From positions 41,731-105,730 of the forward strand of contig NZ_SSGF01000011.1 of the NCBI RefSeq assembly GCF_008015755.1: a stretch of DNA of 64,000 nt, in the 5' to 3' direction. Position numbers and translations under genes: made by a program. Below, piece by piece: positions 17,471 through 26,215 of the stretch (position 1 is its first letter; each line of letters starts with the position of its first letter). The DNA comes from Methylophilus sp. Its GTDB lineage: Bacteria; Pseudomonadota; Gammaproteobacteria; Burkholderiales; Methylophilaceae. Below the pieces are notes generated by a model that did no database searches, was not told where the DNA came from, and saw only the letters and a program-made list of their open reading frames with translations.

Positions 17471-18889
17471 TTAATTCACACGTACCAATGTTCCGCTCAC
17501 CTTAGAACTCACCCCAACCCCACTGGTAACGACGACATTAGAAATAACATCGTCTGCAGGCCACACAAACGTCTTAGATTGGCCATCAGAAAGGTCGTAA
17601 GTGTCTACCCTCGTACTATACTGTTTATTTTTGATAATCAATCTGAGTTTACCACCGCCAGTCGTGATTGCAGTCAGTTTGTATTTATCACCAGCCTTGG
17701 GCTTAGCCCATGTAACCTTGCTAAGCGAACGACCTGAAGGATTTGATTGAACAATATTCGTCGTGGTTGGACCGAAAACAACAGCCTGTTTCCAAGTATC
17801 AAATTTACCGGCAGATGGATCATTTGGTACACACGCTGCTCTTTGATAAACACACCAAGGCCCTCTTAAGGACAGAATATTTAAATTCTTTTCTGGGGTA
17901 AAAGGATTGCCGGATGCATCTACCCATGCTTTTGTTGAGGTGACCATACGCAACGATTGTCGAATTAGATGCAATTCATTCGCTGCTTTATAGTTATAAC
18001 CATTCTTGTGTAGATTAAGACCTGAGCCATTTTCAACATAGATAATGAAAGGAGTACCGTCATTAGTATCAACGATATAAGCGCCATAAACCTTCAGTGT
18101 ATTCACAATTTTAATAAGTTCTGGAGTCTTAATTTTTGAAACATCAAAGCTTTCTGGCAACATTACTAATGCGCCCTCTGGAATTTGACCTGTATTTTTG
18201 GCGCTGTATTGATCGGCGGATGTGGCTGGAAAAACATACGCAGGATCAGCTCCTGCACCGTTCAAAGCGAGAGACATTGCAAGTGCATGCGGATAAATGG
18301 GATCATTACTTGCAAACTCATTTTTGCGTATGATACCTGCACAAGCTCCAATACCAACCGCTCTAGCACCCTGGTAATAATGTGCTGGATCTGCCCAGCC
18401 AGTTCCGTCAATCGGTGACCATGCATAAAGGTTTGCAGTCCATTCACCATTTGTGTTTTTTAATTTCCAAAACGAATGAATCACTCCGCTTGCAACATCG
18501 TAGATGTCCGCATGCCCATCTCCACCCGATGCTGGAACCAAATCAGCAGGCCAATGCGCAATCTCAATTTTGGGCTGATTTGTCTCAGCATCAGCATCAT
18601 AAACACCTTTTTGACCAGGATTTGGTTTAACTACAACTGGTCCGCTTGTTTCGTCAGCAAAAAAACATCCAGAGGAAAGTATCCCCTCGTGAATATTAGG
18701 GTTATATTTTGACGTTGGAATTACGAAGTCTGAAAAACTTGGGGAAACTGGCCTACTTTTCCATAACGAATTTACAGCAAATGGCTTGATATAACGTTCA
18801 GCATCTCCTGCATTTACATTTGAATTAAAAGCAATTAAAGCAAGCCAAGGCAACGCAATAAAACTAATTTTATTAAAGGCTTTCATCAT
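17471..18889 (-). CDS. Secreted protein of unrecognised family
   Basis: A 472-residue protein with a signal peptide (KISFIALPWLALIAFNSNVNA). I do not recognise a named domain. The mature part has two blocks. Residues about 25-310 are rich in aromatic and glycine turns, including AHWPADLVPASGGDGHADIY, YYQGARAVGIGACAG, IPEGALVMLP and YGAYIVDTNDG. The C-terminal 100 residues look beta-sandwich-like (RLIIKNKQYSTRVDTYDL). Similar IPEGA...YGAY-VD signatures occur in secreted actinobacterial proteins of unknown role, from memory. It directly follows the second GMC oxidoreductase (the ATG abuts its stop, with AAAGGA before it), so the two are translationally linked. A periplasmic polysaccharide-binding or lyase function is a guess. 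Confidence 0.75.
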   Translation of the reverse strand: MMKAFNKISFIALPWLALIAFNSNVNAGDAERYIKPFAVNSLWKSRPVSPSFSDFVIPTSKYNPNIHEGILSSGCFFADETSGPVVVKPNPGQKGVYDADAETNQPKIEIAHWPADLVPASGGDGHADIYDVASGVIHSFWKLKNTNGEWTANLYAWSPIDGTGWADPAHYYQGARAVGIGACAGIIRKNEFASNDPIYPHALAMSLALNGAGADPAYVFPATSADQYSAKNTGQIPEGALVMLPESFDVSKIKTPELIKIVNTLKVYGAYIVDTNDGTPFIIYVENGSGLNLHKNGYNYKAANELHLIRQSLRMVTSTKAWVDASGNPFTPEKNLNILSLRGPWCVYQRAACVPNDPSAGKFDTWKQAVVFGPTTTNIVQSNPSGRSLSKVTWAKPKAGDKYKLTAITTGGGKLRLIIKNKQYSTRVDTYDLSDGQSKTFVWPADDVISNVVVTSGVGVSSKVSGTLVRVN

Positions 18890-20542
18890 TTATTCCTTTG
18901 TAGTAACACTTTGATTTAAATGATCAGCAAGCCGCAAGGCCAAAGCGACAATCGTTAATGTCGGGTTGGCATGGCTATTGGTGGTAAATACTGATGCGCT
19001 GGCTACATACAGGTTTTTAACGCCATGCACTTTGCAATTCACATCAACCACACTGTCATTTGGAGCGGTTCCCATACGGGTTGTTCCCATATGATGGCCG
19101 CCAACTGGTAAAGCGTTCTCCATTGCCTTTTGTAACTCTTCAGGCTTAAATTCAAGCCTGCAAGCTTTTGTTTTCTCAAATTGTATTTTTAGTAAGTTAA
19201 AAGATTTAATACCGGAAGCAATATCCTGTGCAGTCAACTTCCAATGCACTCGCACTCTGCGCATGCCAAAACGGTCGCGCGTATCCAATAGTTCAATTCG
19301 GTTATTAACGTCTGAGACCTGCTCGCTGTTGAACTCTATCGGATAGGTACCGTTGCGGTTAGCAACTAGCGTGTATGGAATACGACGCTTGGCAAGTTTA
19401 ATTTTAAACAGCCAGTTAAAGGCAAAGCCAATGACCGAACCAACATCCAACACTACATTAAGTAGGTGTTTAAATGATTGACCTCTAACAGGCGTTTGGT
19501 TCACGCCATGATTCAGAATCGCCTGATATTCAGCCTTGAGAATCGACTTGGCAAGATAGATAGTTGACATCACGCCACTGCCGTGCGAAGGGTCCGCATA
19601 AGCCGGAAAGTGCAAGCGAAATGCAGAGTTAAGTAAACCATGCTGCGCCTGGAAAGCTGCAGAAAATTGAAGTTTACGCCTGGCGTAGATGCCCTCAACT
19701 GTTTTCTGAAAGTCAAAAACAGGTAGCTCACCGCTAAACCGCAATGCACCAAAAATCAAGTCATAGTGACAAGCGTAGTATTTACCCAGACTATTATCTA
19801 GATAACTCCAGGCGGGGGTGATCTCTCTACTTGCTAACATCAGTCGCGTGGTTTCAATTCCGCCACCAGCTAACACGACTTGCTGCACTTTCACCTGTTG
19901 TGCCTGGTTGCCGTCATGTAGGGTCACAGAAGTAACAGTATCTCCCTCTGTGTTAGTGTTAAGCCCGATACATCGCGTACGCAACAACACATAAACATTA
20001 CTTGAATCAGTCAGCTCACGACGAAACTTTTGACCAAAATCTGTTGGCAGGCTGTAGCGTTCAATATACTCATTAAGGTCAGGCGACAATAGTGGCGCCT
20101 CACTGAAAATAGGTTTCGTATTCGGGCCAAATGATGAAATCGCAAAATCGTTCTCACCTGCATCACAATAATCTAAGGCTTGAGAATAATAGTTTGCAAT
20201 TGTATTGGCGCCCTCTGGCCACCCACTTTCGGGCACATGTGGCCTTTTTTCAAAGTCGTGACGGTCGAGTGGTACACAACGGCCGCCCCATAAATGGGTT
20301 GTACCACCAAAGCGTTGATACCTGAATTCTGTGGTTTTGGGGTGAGGCGCGGTGGCCTCACCAACATAGGCATCAACAACCTCTGGCGTTTCTTGCCAAT
20401 CACCACCTTCAATCAATAATATTCGATGACCACTGCGTGAGAGTTTTACCGCAAGACTAATACCGGCCGCACCGGCGCCAATCACACAAATAGGGAAAGA
20501 CTCTAGCTCAGATAGTTTAGTTTGATGAAGATAACCGATCAT
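18890..20542 (-). CDS. GMC-family FAD-dependent oxidoreductase (copy 2)
   Basis: A 550-residue flavoenzyme paralogous to the gene at 9425-11104. Shared landmarks are CVIGAGAAGISLAVKL, YQRFGGTTHLWGGR against RRFGGSTTIWGGR, the SGWP segment, and the C-terminal VGGHHMGTTRMG and NSHANPTLTIVA with the candidate catalytic His and Asn. There is no export signal. It is tightly packed: one base separates it from the upstream glycosyltransferase start region, and its stop touches the ATG of the secreted protein gene. Its substrate is probably a sugar or sugar-lipid in exopolysaccharide synthesis (inference). Two GMC paralogs in one polysaccharide locus is unusual and suggests two related oxidation steps. 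Confidence 0.88.
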   Translation of the reverse strand: MIGYLHQTKLSELESFPICVIGAGAAGISLAVKLSRSGHRILLIEGGDWQETPEVVDAYVGEATAPHPKTTEFRYQRFGGTTHLWGGRCVPLDRHDFEKRPHVPESGWPEGANTIANYYSQALDYCDAGENDFAISSFGPNTKPIFSEAPLLSPDLNEYIERYSLPTDFGQKFRRELTDSSNVYVLLRTRCIGLNTNTEGDTVTSVTLHDGNQAQQVKVQQVVLAGGGIETTRLMLASREITPAWSYLDNSLGKYYACHYDLIFGALRFSGELPVFDFQKTVEGIYARRKLQFSAAFQAQHGLLNSAFRLHFPAYADPSHGSGVMSTIYLAKSILKAEYQAILNHGVNQTPVRGQSFKHLLNVVLDVGSVIGFAFNWLFKIKLAKRRIPYTLVANRNGTYPIEFNSEQVSDVNNRIELLDTRDRFGMRRVRVHWKLTAQDIASGIKSFNLLKIQFEKTKACRLEFKPEELQKAMENALPVGGHHMGTTRMGTAPNDSVVDVNCKVHGVKNLYVASASVFTTNSHANPTLTIVALALRLADHLNQSVTTKE

Positions 20543-20543
20543 G

Positions 20544-21764
20544 TTAGTTTTGCACTTGTTCCCTGATCAGATGTTCAAGCTTGCCGACTTCAACTTTAAA
20601 GTTAAAGTTTTTCTCAACGGTGTTTCTGGCAGCTGAACGAACATTTTCACGTAATTCAGGATGTTGTATGTAACATAAAATGGCACTTTTTAAGGCCACC
20701 TCGTCTGACGGTGCAACAACCATGCCAGAAATGCCGTGCTCGATTAACTCAGTAACTCCACCTACGTTAGTGCCGATGACAGGCACACCACAAGCCATTG
20801 CCTCCATTAACGATACTGGAACGCCTTCAGCAAAACTTGGCAGAATAAATACATCGCTTTCTAGCAACGTATCGCGCACCGTTTCTTGGCTAGCAAAACC
20901 ACCAAAGTGGACCATTTGTGTCAACCCATGTTGCTTTACCTCAGTTTCTAGAGCAGCACGTTCGGGACCATCGCCCAAAAGGGTCAGGTGAAAACGATGC
21001 CCCTCGTTTTTTAATGTAATCAAACTACGCAATAACACCGGTACCCCTTTTTCGGCAGCAAGCCTACCTACATATAGAAGCTTTACTGGAATCTCAGAGG
21101 TTGAATGCGATTTAAATGGACTATAAGGGTACTGATTCACATCCACCCCGCAATGAACAATCTTTAGTTTATGCCAGTCCTCAGCATCCGAAAAAAGCAT
21201 CATTTGGCTGCGGCAATAATTACTGATGCAGACGATGAATTTTGCATACTTTACTTTTTCGCGTAGCGCCAGCAATGTAGGCTCAAAAAAGATATGCGGC
21301 CCATGAAATGTGATGCTGTAACCTACACCACTCAGTTGACTCGCAAGCATAGTAACCATACCACTGCTATCACCAAAGTGATTATGTAGGTGCTCTACTT
21401 TGTTTGTTTCAAGATAATTGGCAAGCAGTAAAGCCTCTTGAAAATAAAACAGCTGATAAATAGTCCCTTTGATGCCTGGCCGACGTGTTTTAAATGCTAA
21501 TTTAAGTGTTTTTAAATATTTTGATGCTGAGCGTGCCAAGTAACTCAAATTAAGCTTAATAAGCTTTAGTGGGCTGGCAGGCAGAAAGTAAGTGGTTTGT
21601 TTACGCTCGTTTAGAATCAACGGACTGACATTGTTATTTCCTTCAGGTAGTCTGAGAGCACTAGTAAGTACATCAACACCAGATGCTCTTAACCCAATCA
21701 CCTCTCGTTGGATAAAGGTATCTGTGGCGCGAGGGTAACTGCTAGTAAAGTAAGAAATTTGCAT
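20544..21764 (-). CDS. Glycosyltransferase family 4 protein
   Basis: GT-B fold glycosyltransferase of about 406 residues. Features are the N-terminal SYFTSSYPRATDTFIQREV, HLHNHFGDSSGMV, the ITFHGPHIF segment, KLLYVGRLAAEKGVPVLLRS at the start of the C-terminal domain, and PSFAEGVPVSLMEAMACGVPVIGTNVGG with the family E-x7-E motif. The track start at 21821 overlaps the upstream polymerase gene. The ATG at 21764, 10 nt after that gene's stop, gives the usual family N-terminus. It is part of the exopolysaccharide operon and adds an unknown sugar, retaining mechanism expected. Confidence 0.9.
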   Translation of the reverse strand: MQISYFTSSYPRATDTFIQREVIGLRASGVDVLTSALRLPEGNNNVSPLILNERKQTTYFLPASPLKLIKLNLSYLARSASKYLKTLKLAFKTRRPGIKGTIYQLFYFQEALLLANYLETNKVEHLHNHFGDSSGMVTMLASQLSGVGYSITFHGPHIFFEPTLLALREKVKYAKFIVCISNYCRSQMMLFSDAEDWHKLKIVHCGVDVNQYPYSPFKSHSTSEIPVKLLYVGRLAAEKGVPVLLRSLITLKNEGHRFHLTLLGDGPERAALETEVKQHGLTQMVHFGGFASQETVRDTLLESDVFILPSFAEGVPVSLMEAMACGVPVIGTNVGGVTELIEHGISGMVVAPSDEVALKSAILCYIQHPELRENVRSAARNTVEKNFNFKVEVGKLEHLIREQVQN

Positions 21765-21774
21765 ATTCGGGGAC

Positions 21775-23199
21775 TTAAGATTTAATTTTTTGTATATTAT
21801 CGAACTGTTTTCTTTCAGCATTCAGTCCGACAGCAGATATCGCTAAACCTAACGTAAACCAGAGATACCAGTCAAACACCAAATAGTCGAGTAAGTTATC
21901 TGCATATCCCATGAAAACAAATTGAAGCAAGATAATTGTTACAGTAAATATCAAGAATTTATTAAGTTTATAGAGACTCGAAAGTTTTTTAAAAACTTGG
22001 AATATCAAATACAAGAAAGAAAGAAAGCCTAAAATACCAAGTTCGAAAAATAACTGGACATAAATGTTATGTGCGTTGATTTCAAAGTCTTGCATCTGGA
22101 ATGCATTCGCCATTCCGAAGCTAGTAGAAAAATGGGTAAAGCTGTACAACCCATATCCTGTGAGGTAGTGGGAGGATGACATCCAACCAATACTGTCAGA
22201 CCAAATTTTCAGCCTCCATGCATAAGAATTCAAATGTCCATAGCCACTTGCGGCTAGACTATTATCTTTCGTTAGATCGAGGATGCGGTCTTGAACATCT
22301 GGTATTAGTAATGCAAGGAAAGGAGCTACAATTATTAGCAGAAGATACTTTCTGTCATGCAAGAAAGCATAAAGAAAGAAGAATAAATAACAAGTGACCC
22401 AACCCGATCGCGTTTTTGTCAAAATAAGCATACCCAAAAGCAAGAGTATATATATAGGTATTAATCGACTTAGCCCTTTACCGATGTAAGTTATTTTTGA
22501 TTTGTAGATATAAAAGCACACTGTAATAATTAATACTAAGTATGGTGCAAAAGGGTTGGGATGGGGGAAAGTACTACGCATGCGAAAGCCCTCTCCCAGA
22601 TACATTCCGTACCCACGTCCCCCAAAAATCATACACAGAAGACCGTATGTGACTGGAATAACTGACGATAAAGCAACTGCTGTAATCCATCTATCAAAAT
22701 CATGCTGAGTTTTGACAAGTCTCAAGCCGAGTAAAAACATAGAGGCATAAGAGACATATATTAGGAAAACTTTTATGCTTTGAGTAAGGGCTGGTGAATA
22801 TATTAAAGATATTAAGGATAATGTGAGAAATATTATCCATGCTTTCATAATACCCTTAACATCAGGTAAGTTACCGTTTGATTTCTCAAAGATGGTTAAA
22901 ATTGCAATAAATATAACCAGCGCATTCAGAACGCCACCAATACCAAAATTGCCAAGCTTAATGGAGTTAAACACTACATCTAATGATGATCTAGTAATGA
23001 TTACAAGTAAAAAAAAGAAGTATCTATCAAATGTAAAAATCAAACCAATTAGAATAGCCAACGGCAAGCTCAGTAGGTATAGATATTGATCTCCAACTAG
23101 CTGAGTGATGAACAGAGACACTAAACCAAAAAAAATTGCAGAAAATGAAGCCAGCAATAAAAAAATGATTTTAGGTTTAATAACATTAATGTTGGGCAC
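21775..23199 (-). CDS. O-antigen ligase / Wzy-type polymerase family protein
   Basis: A 474-residue polytopic membrane protein with about eleven to twelve hydrophobic helices and a large periplasmic loop. The loop region with LTKTRSGWVTCYLFFFLYAF and the later GYGLYSFTHFS, NAHNIYVQLFFELGILGFL (containing the conserved H-N) matches the Wzy_C/O-antigen ligase family. The start is a GTG with an AGG 7 nt upstream. In this locus it most likely polymerises lipid-linked repeat units in the periplasm (inference from the nearby flippase, EpsE and EpsF). AT-rich composition. Confidence 0.85.
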   Translation of the reverse strand: MPNINVIKPKIIFLLLASFSAIFFGLVSLFITQLVGDQYLYLLSLPLAILIGLIFTFDRYFFFLLVIITRSSLDVVFNSIKLGNFGIGGVLNALVIFIAILTIFEKSNGNLPDVKGIMKAWIIFLTLSLISLIYSPALTQSIKVFLIYVSYASMFLLGLRLVKTQHDFDRWITAVALSSVIPVTYGLLCMIFGGRGYGMYLGEGFRMRSTFPHPNPFAPYLVLIITVCFYIYKSKITYIGKGLSRLIPIYILLLLGMLILTKTRSGWVTCYLFFFLYAFLHDRKYLLLIIVAPFLALLIPDVQDRILDLTKDNSLAASGYGHLNSYAWRLKIWSDSIGWMSSSHYLTGYGLYSFTHFSTSFGMANAFQMQDFEINAHNIYVQLFFELGILGFLSFLYLIFQVFKKLSSLYKLNKFLIFTVTIILLQFVFMGYADNLLDYLVFDWYLWFTLGLAISAVGLNAERKQFDNIQKIKS

Positions 23200-23356
23200 G
23201 TTTTGACCTGAATAAAATTAAGTATGTTAAAGATAATGCTTCTTTTATTAAACTACCTAGTCGCAAGGAGTTTATAAAAAACGATACCTCAAAAAATGCT
23301 TCAATGTGCTGAGATTGAAAGCCAGAATAAACGTGTCTTCAAACAAAATCGTAAGT

Positions 23357-25297
23357 TCAGAGACTATTGAAAATAGCATCACTAACAAAAACAGAGGCTT
23401 TTAAACCTAAATGCCCATAATCAAAAGTTGTTAGCTCTTCACCAGCTCCGTCATCAATAAAAGTCATACACCCCAATAATTCATCACATAAAATATCAAT
23501 TAATGAAATGTAATGAATATTTGTTTGTTTCGAATATTTATGTTTTAAATCTTCATCAACTTTTATCAAGTCACTATTCAAAACTTGTTTATTAAGATAC
23601 TTTGGAATAGATTTTATATCCGGGTATTGCTTCGCTAGGTATCGATAAAGGTATTGATGCCACTGAGGAGCAGGGCCAATAAGGACAACTTTTCGCACAC
23701 CGATATTTTGAAGCCAATTTGCAATTAAATTCCAATCTGTCTGATCATGTAAATCCTTTTGAGCAATAATTACCATTTCTGGTTTAAGGATTTTAATATG
23801 ATTCAAAGCTTTCAAATTTGACAGTTTGCAATTTAGAGTTTCAAGGTTCCCACCATTTTCTAAGAATGGCCGGCAACCAGATGAAGTTAACTGATTCAGC
23901 TGGTATTTATCTCCAAAACTTTTATGCAGTCCATAATAAAGTTGAAATGCGTGAGAGTCACCCCAAAGCAATATCCCTACCTTTTTATTCTTTTCAACAC
24001 ATTCTTCTTTAATTTCATCAACGAGAACACCTTTGTAGTCAATAAAGCCGCAATGTGTCCTATTTTTGACTGTCCATTCGTTCAATGTGACATAGTTCTT
24101 ATGATTTGATACGAATATATCACTAATTGTTTTACTACTCTTTTGTAATTGAAAGTATGAGAAAGCTGAATAAACGCCTAGAAGAAACAATGCAAAAAAG
24201 AGAATTAAGGATTTCTTAGTATTTACAACTTTGTATCGCAAAGGATTTTCAACACAATAATAGGTGGTGATCGCTAAAATGATACTTACAAAAATCAGAC
24301 CTAATTTTATATTTTTGTCCATAAGATAGCCATAATGAATATGACCAAATGCGAGTATAGGCCAATGCCATAAATAAAGTGGGTAACTGATTAGCCCTAT
24401 GAAAACTAAAAATTTATTTCCTAGTAGCCACTTACCGATGTTATTGCTACCACTATATAAAATAATAAGTCCGGATCCTAAAACTGGAAAAATAGCCAGC
24501 CAGCCAGGAAAAGAATCAGTTGACTTGATAAACATACCACTACAAAAAATAACAGTAACACCTAAGAGTGTCATGAGATTGCTGTAAAAAGGAGTGCTAG
24601 TTCGTCCTGTTATTTGCCCCCCAAGATTATTTAAAAATAATGCACACAAAGATCCGAAACCTAACTCCCAAAGCCTAGTGAATGGCATATAGAAAACATT
24701 TGATTGGTATGTAGATACAAAAAATAGATTTAATAAAAAAGACGTGACTAAAAAAAATGAGATCGTCTTTAGAGAGAAATAAAAGCTTTTGGGAGCAATT
24801 AGAATTAATAATAATGGCCAGAAAATGTAAAACTGCTCCTCTACACCTAACGACCATAAATGTAATAAAGGATGATTTTCTGCGCTGTTGTCGAAATAAT
24901 TAAGGGTATTTAAAAAATATATATTAGCCAAAAAGATAGTTGAAAAAAATACTGACAAATTGAAGTCTGCAATTTCTGCCTTAAACAAAACTGCTTTAGA
25001 AATTAAAATACTAACCAATAAGACAAAAATTAATGCCGGATAAATTCGATTAATACGTTTTTTGTAGAAAGCTAGTATTGAAAATTTTCCAGCGGCTATT
25101 TCTTTGAAAATAATGCTTGAAATAAGATAACCAGAAATAACGAAAAAAACATCTACTCCAATAAAGCCTCCAGTAAATTTCTGAGGGAACGCGTGAAAAA
25201 CTACAACAAACAATATTGCAATAGCTCTTAACCCGTCAATTTCGGGTCTGTAAAATCCATTTTTAAATACATTATTATTATTGTCAGGTATTGCCAT
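23357..25297 (-). CDS. Acyltransferase with C-terminal SGNH domain (OafA-like)
   Basis: A 646-residue two-domain O-acetyltransferase. The N-terminal family 3 part (about residues 15-365) begins RPEIDGLRAIAILFVVVFHAF, continues with GVDVFFVISGYLIS and HPLLHLWSLGVEEQFY, and has ten helices. The C-terminal periplasmic SGNH hydrolase-like part has the nucleophile block LLWGDSHAFQ and, near the end, a candidate Asp/His block DYGHLGLKAS. This architecture is known for O-antigen and exopolysaccharide O-acetylases. It is strongly AT-rich and stands between the polymerase and a family 2 glycosyltransferase, with a 157-nt gap downstream. The target sugar is unknown. Confidence 0.9.
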   Translation of the reverse strand: MAIPDNNNNVFKNGFYRPEIDGLRAIAILFVVVFHAFPQKFTGGFIGVDVFFVISGYLISSIIFKEIAAGKFSILAFYKKRINRIYPALIFVLLVSILISKAVLFKAEIADFNLSVFFSTIFLANIYFLNTLNYFDNSAENHPLLHLWSLGVEEQFYIFWPLLLILIAPKSFYFSLKTISFFLVTSFLLNLFFVSTYQSNVFYMPFTRLWELGFGSLCALFLNNLGGQITGRTSTPFYSNLMTLLGVTVIFCSGMFIKSTDSFPGWLAIFPVLGSGLIILYSGSNNIGKWLLGNKFLVFIGLISYPLYLWHWPILAFGHIHYGYLMDKNIKLGLIFVSIILAITTYYCVENPLRYKVVNTKKSLILFFALFLLGVYSAFSYFQLQKSSKTISDIFVSNHKNYVTLNEWTVKNRTHCGFIDYKGVLVDEIKEECVEKNKKVGILLWGDSHAFQLYYGLHKSFGDKYQLNQLTSSGCRPFLENGGNLETLNCKLSNLKALNHIKILKPEMVIIAQKDLHDQTDWNLIANWLQNIGVRKVVLIGPAPQWHQYLYRYLAKQYPDIKSIPKYLNKQVLNSDLIKVDEDLKHKYSKQTNIHYISLIDILCDELLGCMTFIDDGAGEELTTFDYGHLGLKASVFVSDAIFNSL

Positions 25298-25359
25298 AAA
25301 TATATTTGATTGTCTAAAGTTTTTTCAAAATTACATGATTTAAACAGAAAATTAAAATC

Positions 25360-26208
25360 TTATCTTCGAAATGTAGAGATTAGAAGTTGAATAATTCCTT
25401 TGGGCCAAAAACCAAACTTAATAAACTTTAGCCAATCTGAAAAACTTGGCCTGTTATTATAATAACGAGAGAACATTTGCAAAAATAATTGTTGAGCATT
25501 TCGCTTTGAATCCTGACAATGCTTACTCACAAAACGACTATATGCTTGCTGTAGACGTACTCTAGATTTAATAGAGATTCGGTCGCCTCTCGGTGTATCA
25601 TCCATAATCTGTGTTGGAATATCGAGCAGAGATGCTCTGCCGAATTTTTTTAAAACTCGAAAAAAGAATTCCATATCTTGCCAAGCCGGCATAGCTTCAT
25701 CGAACAACCCAGCCTCAATAAAAGTGCTCTTAGGCGCAAAAATCTGATTTCCTAAATGATTAAACTCAAATAGTTGATCATAACTTACGTTGCCCAATTT
25801 CTTCGATTGCGCAACTTGTTTGCCATCTCTATAAATTAAATCAGGCGTGTAAATACATGATGGGTGAATAGAATGTGTCTCTAAAAGTTGCCAATAGTCC
25901 AGCATTAATGCAAGTCGATTCGGCAAAAACTCGTCGTCGTCGTCCAACCCAGTGATGAATTCACCGGTGGCACTCTTAATAGCCAAATTTCGCGCGGCAG
26001 GCGCACCTTCAGACTGGGGTTTGATGAAAAATTTCAAGCGCGGATCAACCGTTGATTTTTGCTTTAGATATTCTTCGGTATCATCGGTTGAGCCATCGCT
26101 AACGACAATCACCTCAACATCCTGATGTGTTTGGTTGAGTACTGAATCAACCGCTTTTTCTAATGCCTGTCTTCTATTTTTGGTTGGAATGTAAACAGAA
26201 ATTCTCAT
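25360..26208 (-). CDS. Glycosyltransferase family 2 protein
   Basis: A 282-residue soluble GT-A glycosyltransferase. It opens with ISVYIPTKNRRQALEKAVDSVL, then VIVVSDGSTDDTEEYL, GAPAARNLAI, and the metal-binding GLDDDDEFLPNRL. The WQDMEFFFRV block is the usual acceptor-side region. The gene starts 7 nt after the flippase stop and is clearly part of the same operon. It adds one sugar of unknown identity to the growing lipid-linked repeat, on the cytoplasmic side. Confidence 0.9.
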   Translation of the reverse strand: MRISVYIPTKNRRQALEKAVDSVLNQTHQDVEVIVVSDGSTDDTEEYLKQKSTVDPRLKFFIKPQSEGAPAARNLAIKSATGEFITGLDDDDEFLPNRLALMLDYWQLLETHSIHPSCIYTPDLIYRDGKQVAQSKKLGNVSYDQLFEFNHLGNQIFAPKSTFIEAGLFDEAMPAWQDMEFFFRVLKKFGRASLLDIPTQIMDDTPRGDRISIKSRVRLQQAYSRFVSKHCQDSKRNAQQLFLQMFSRYYNNRPSFSDWLKFIKFGFWPKGIIQLLISTFRR

Positions 26209-26215
26209 GGTCGAT

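Noticed and set aside
12387-25297. Mobile element or prophage as cause of the AT-rich stretch
   Set aside because: No transposase, integrase, phage gene or flanking repeat was seen; polysaccharide module exchange explains it better.
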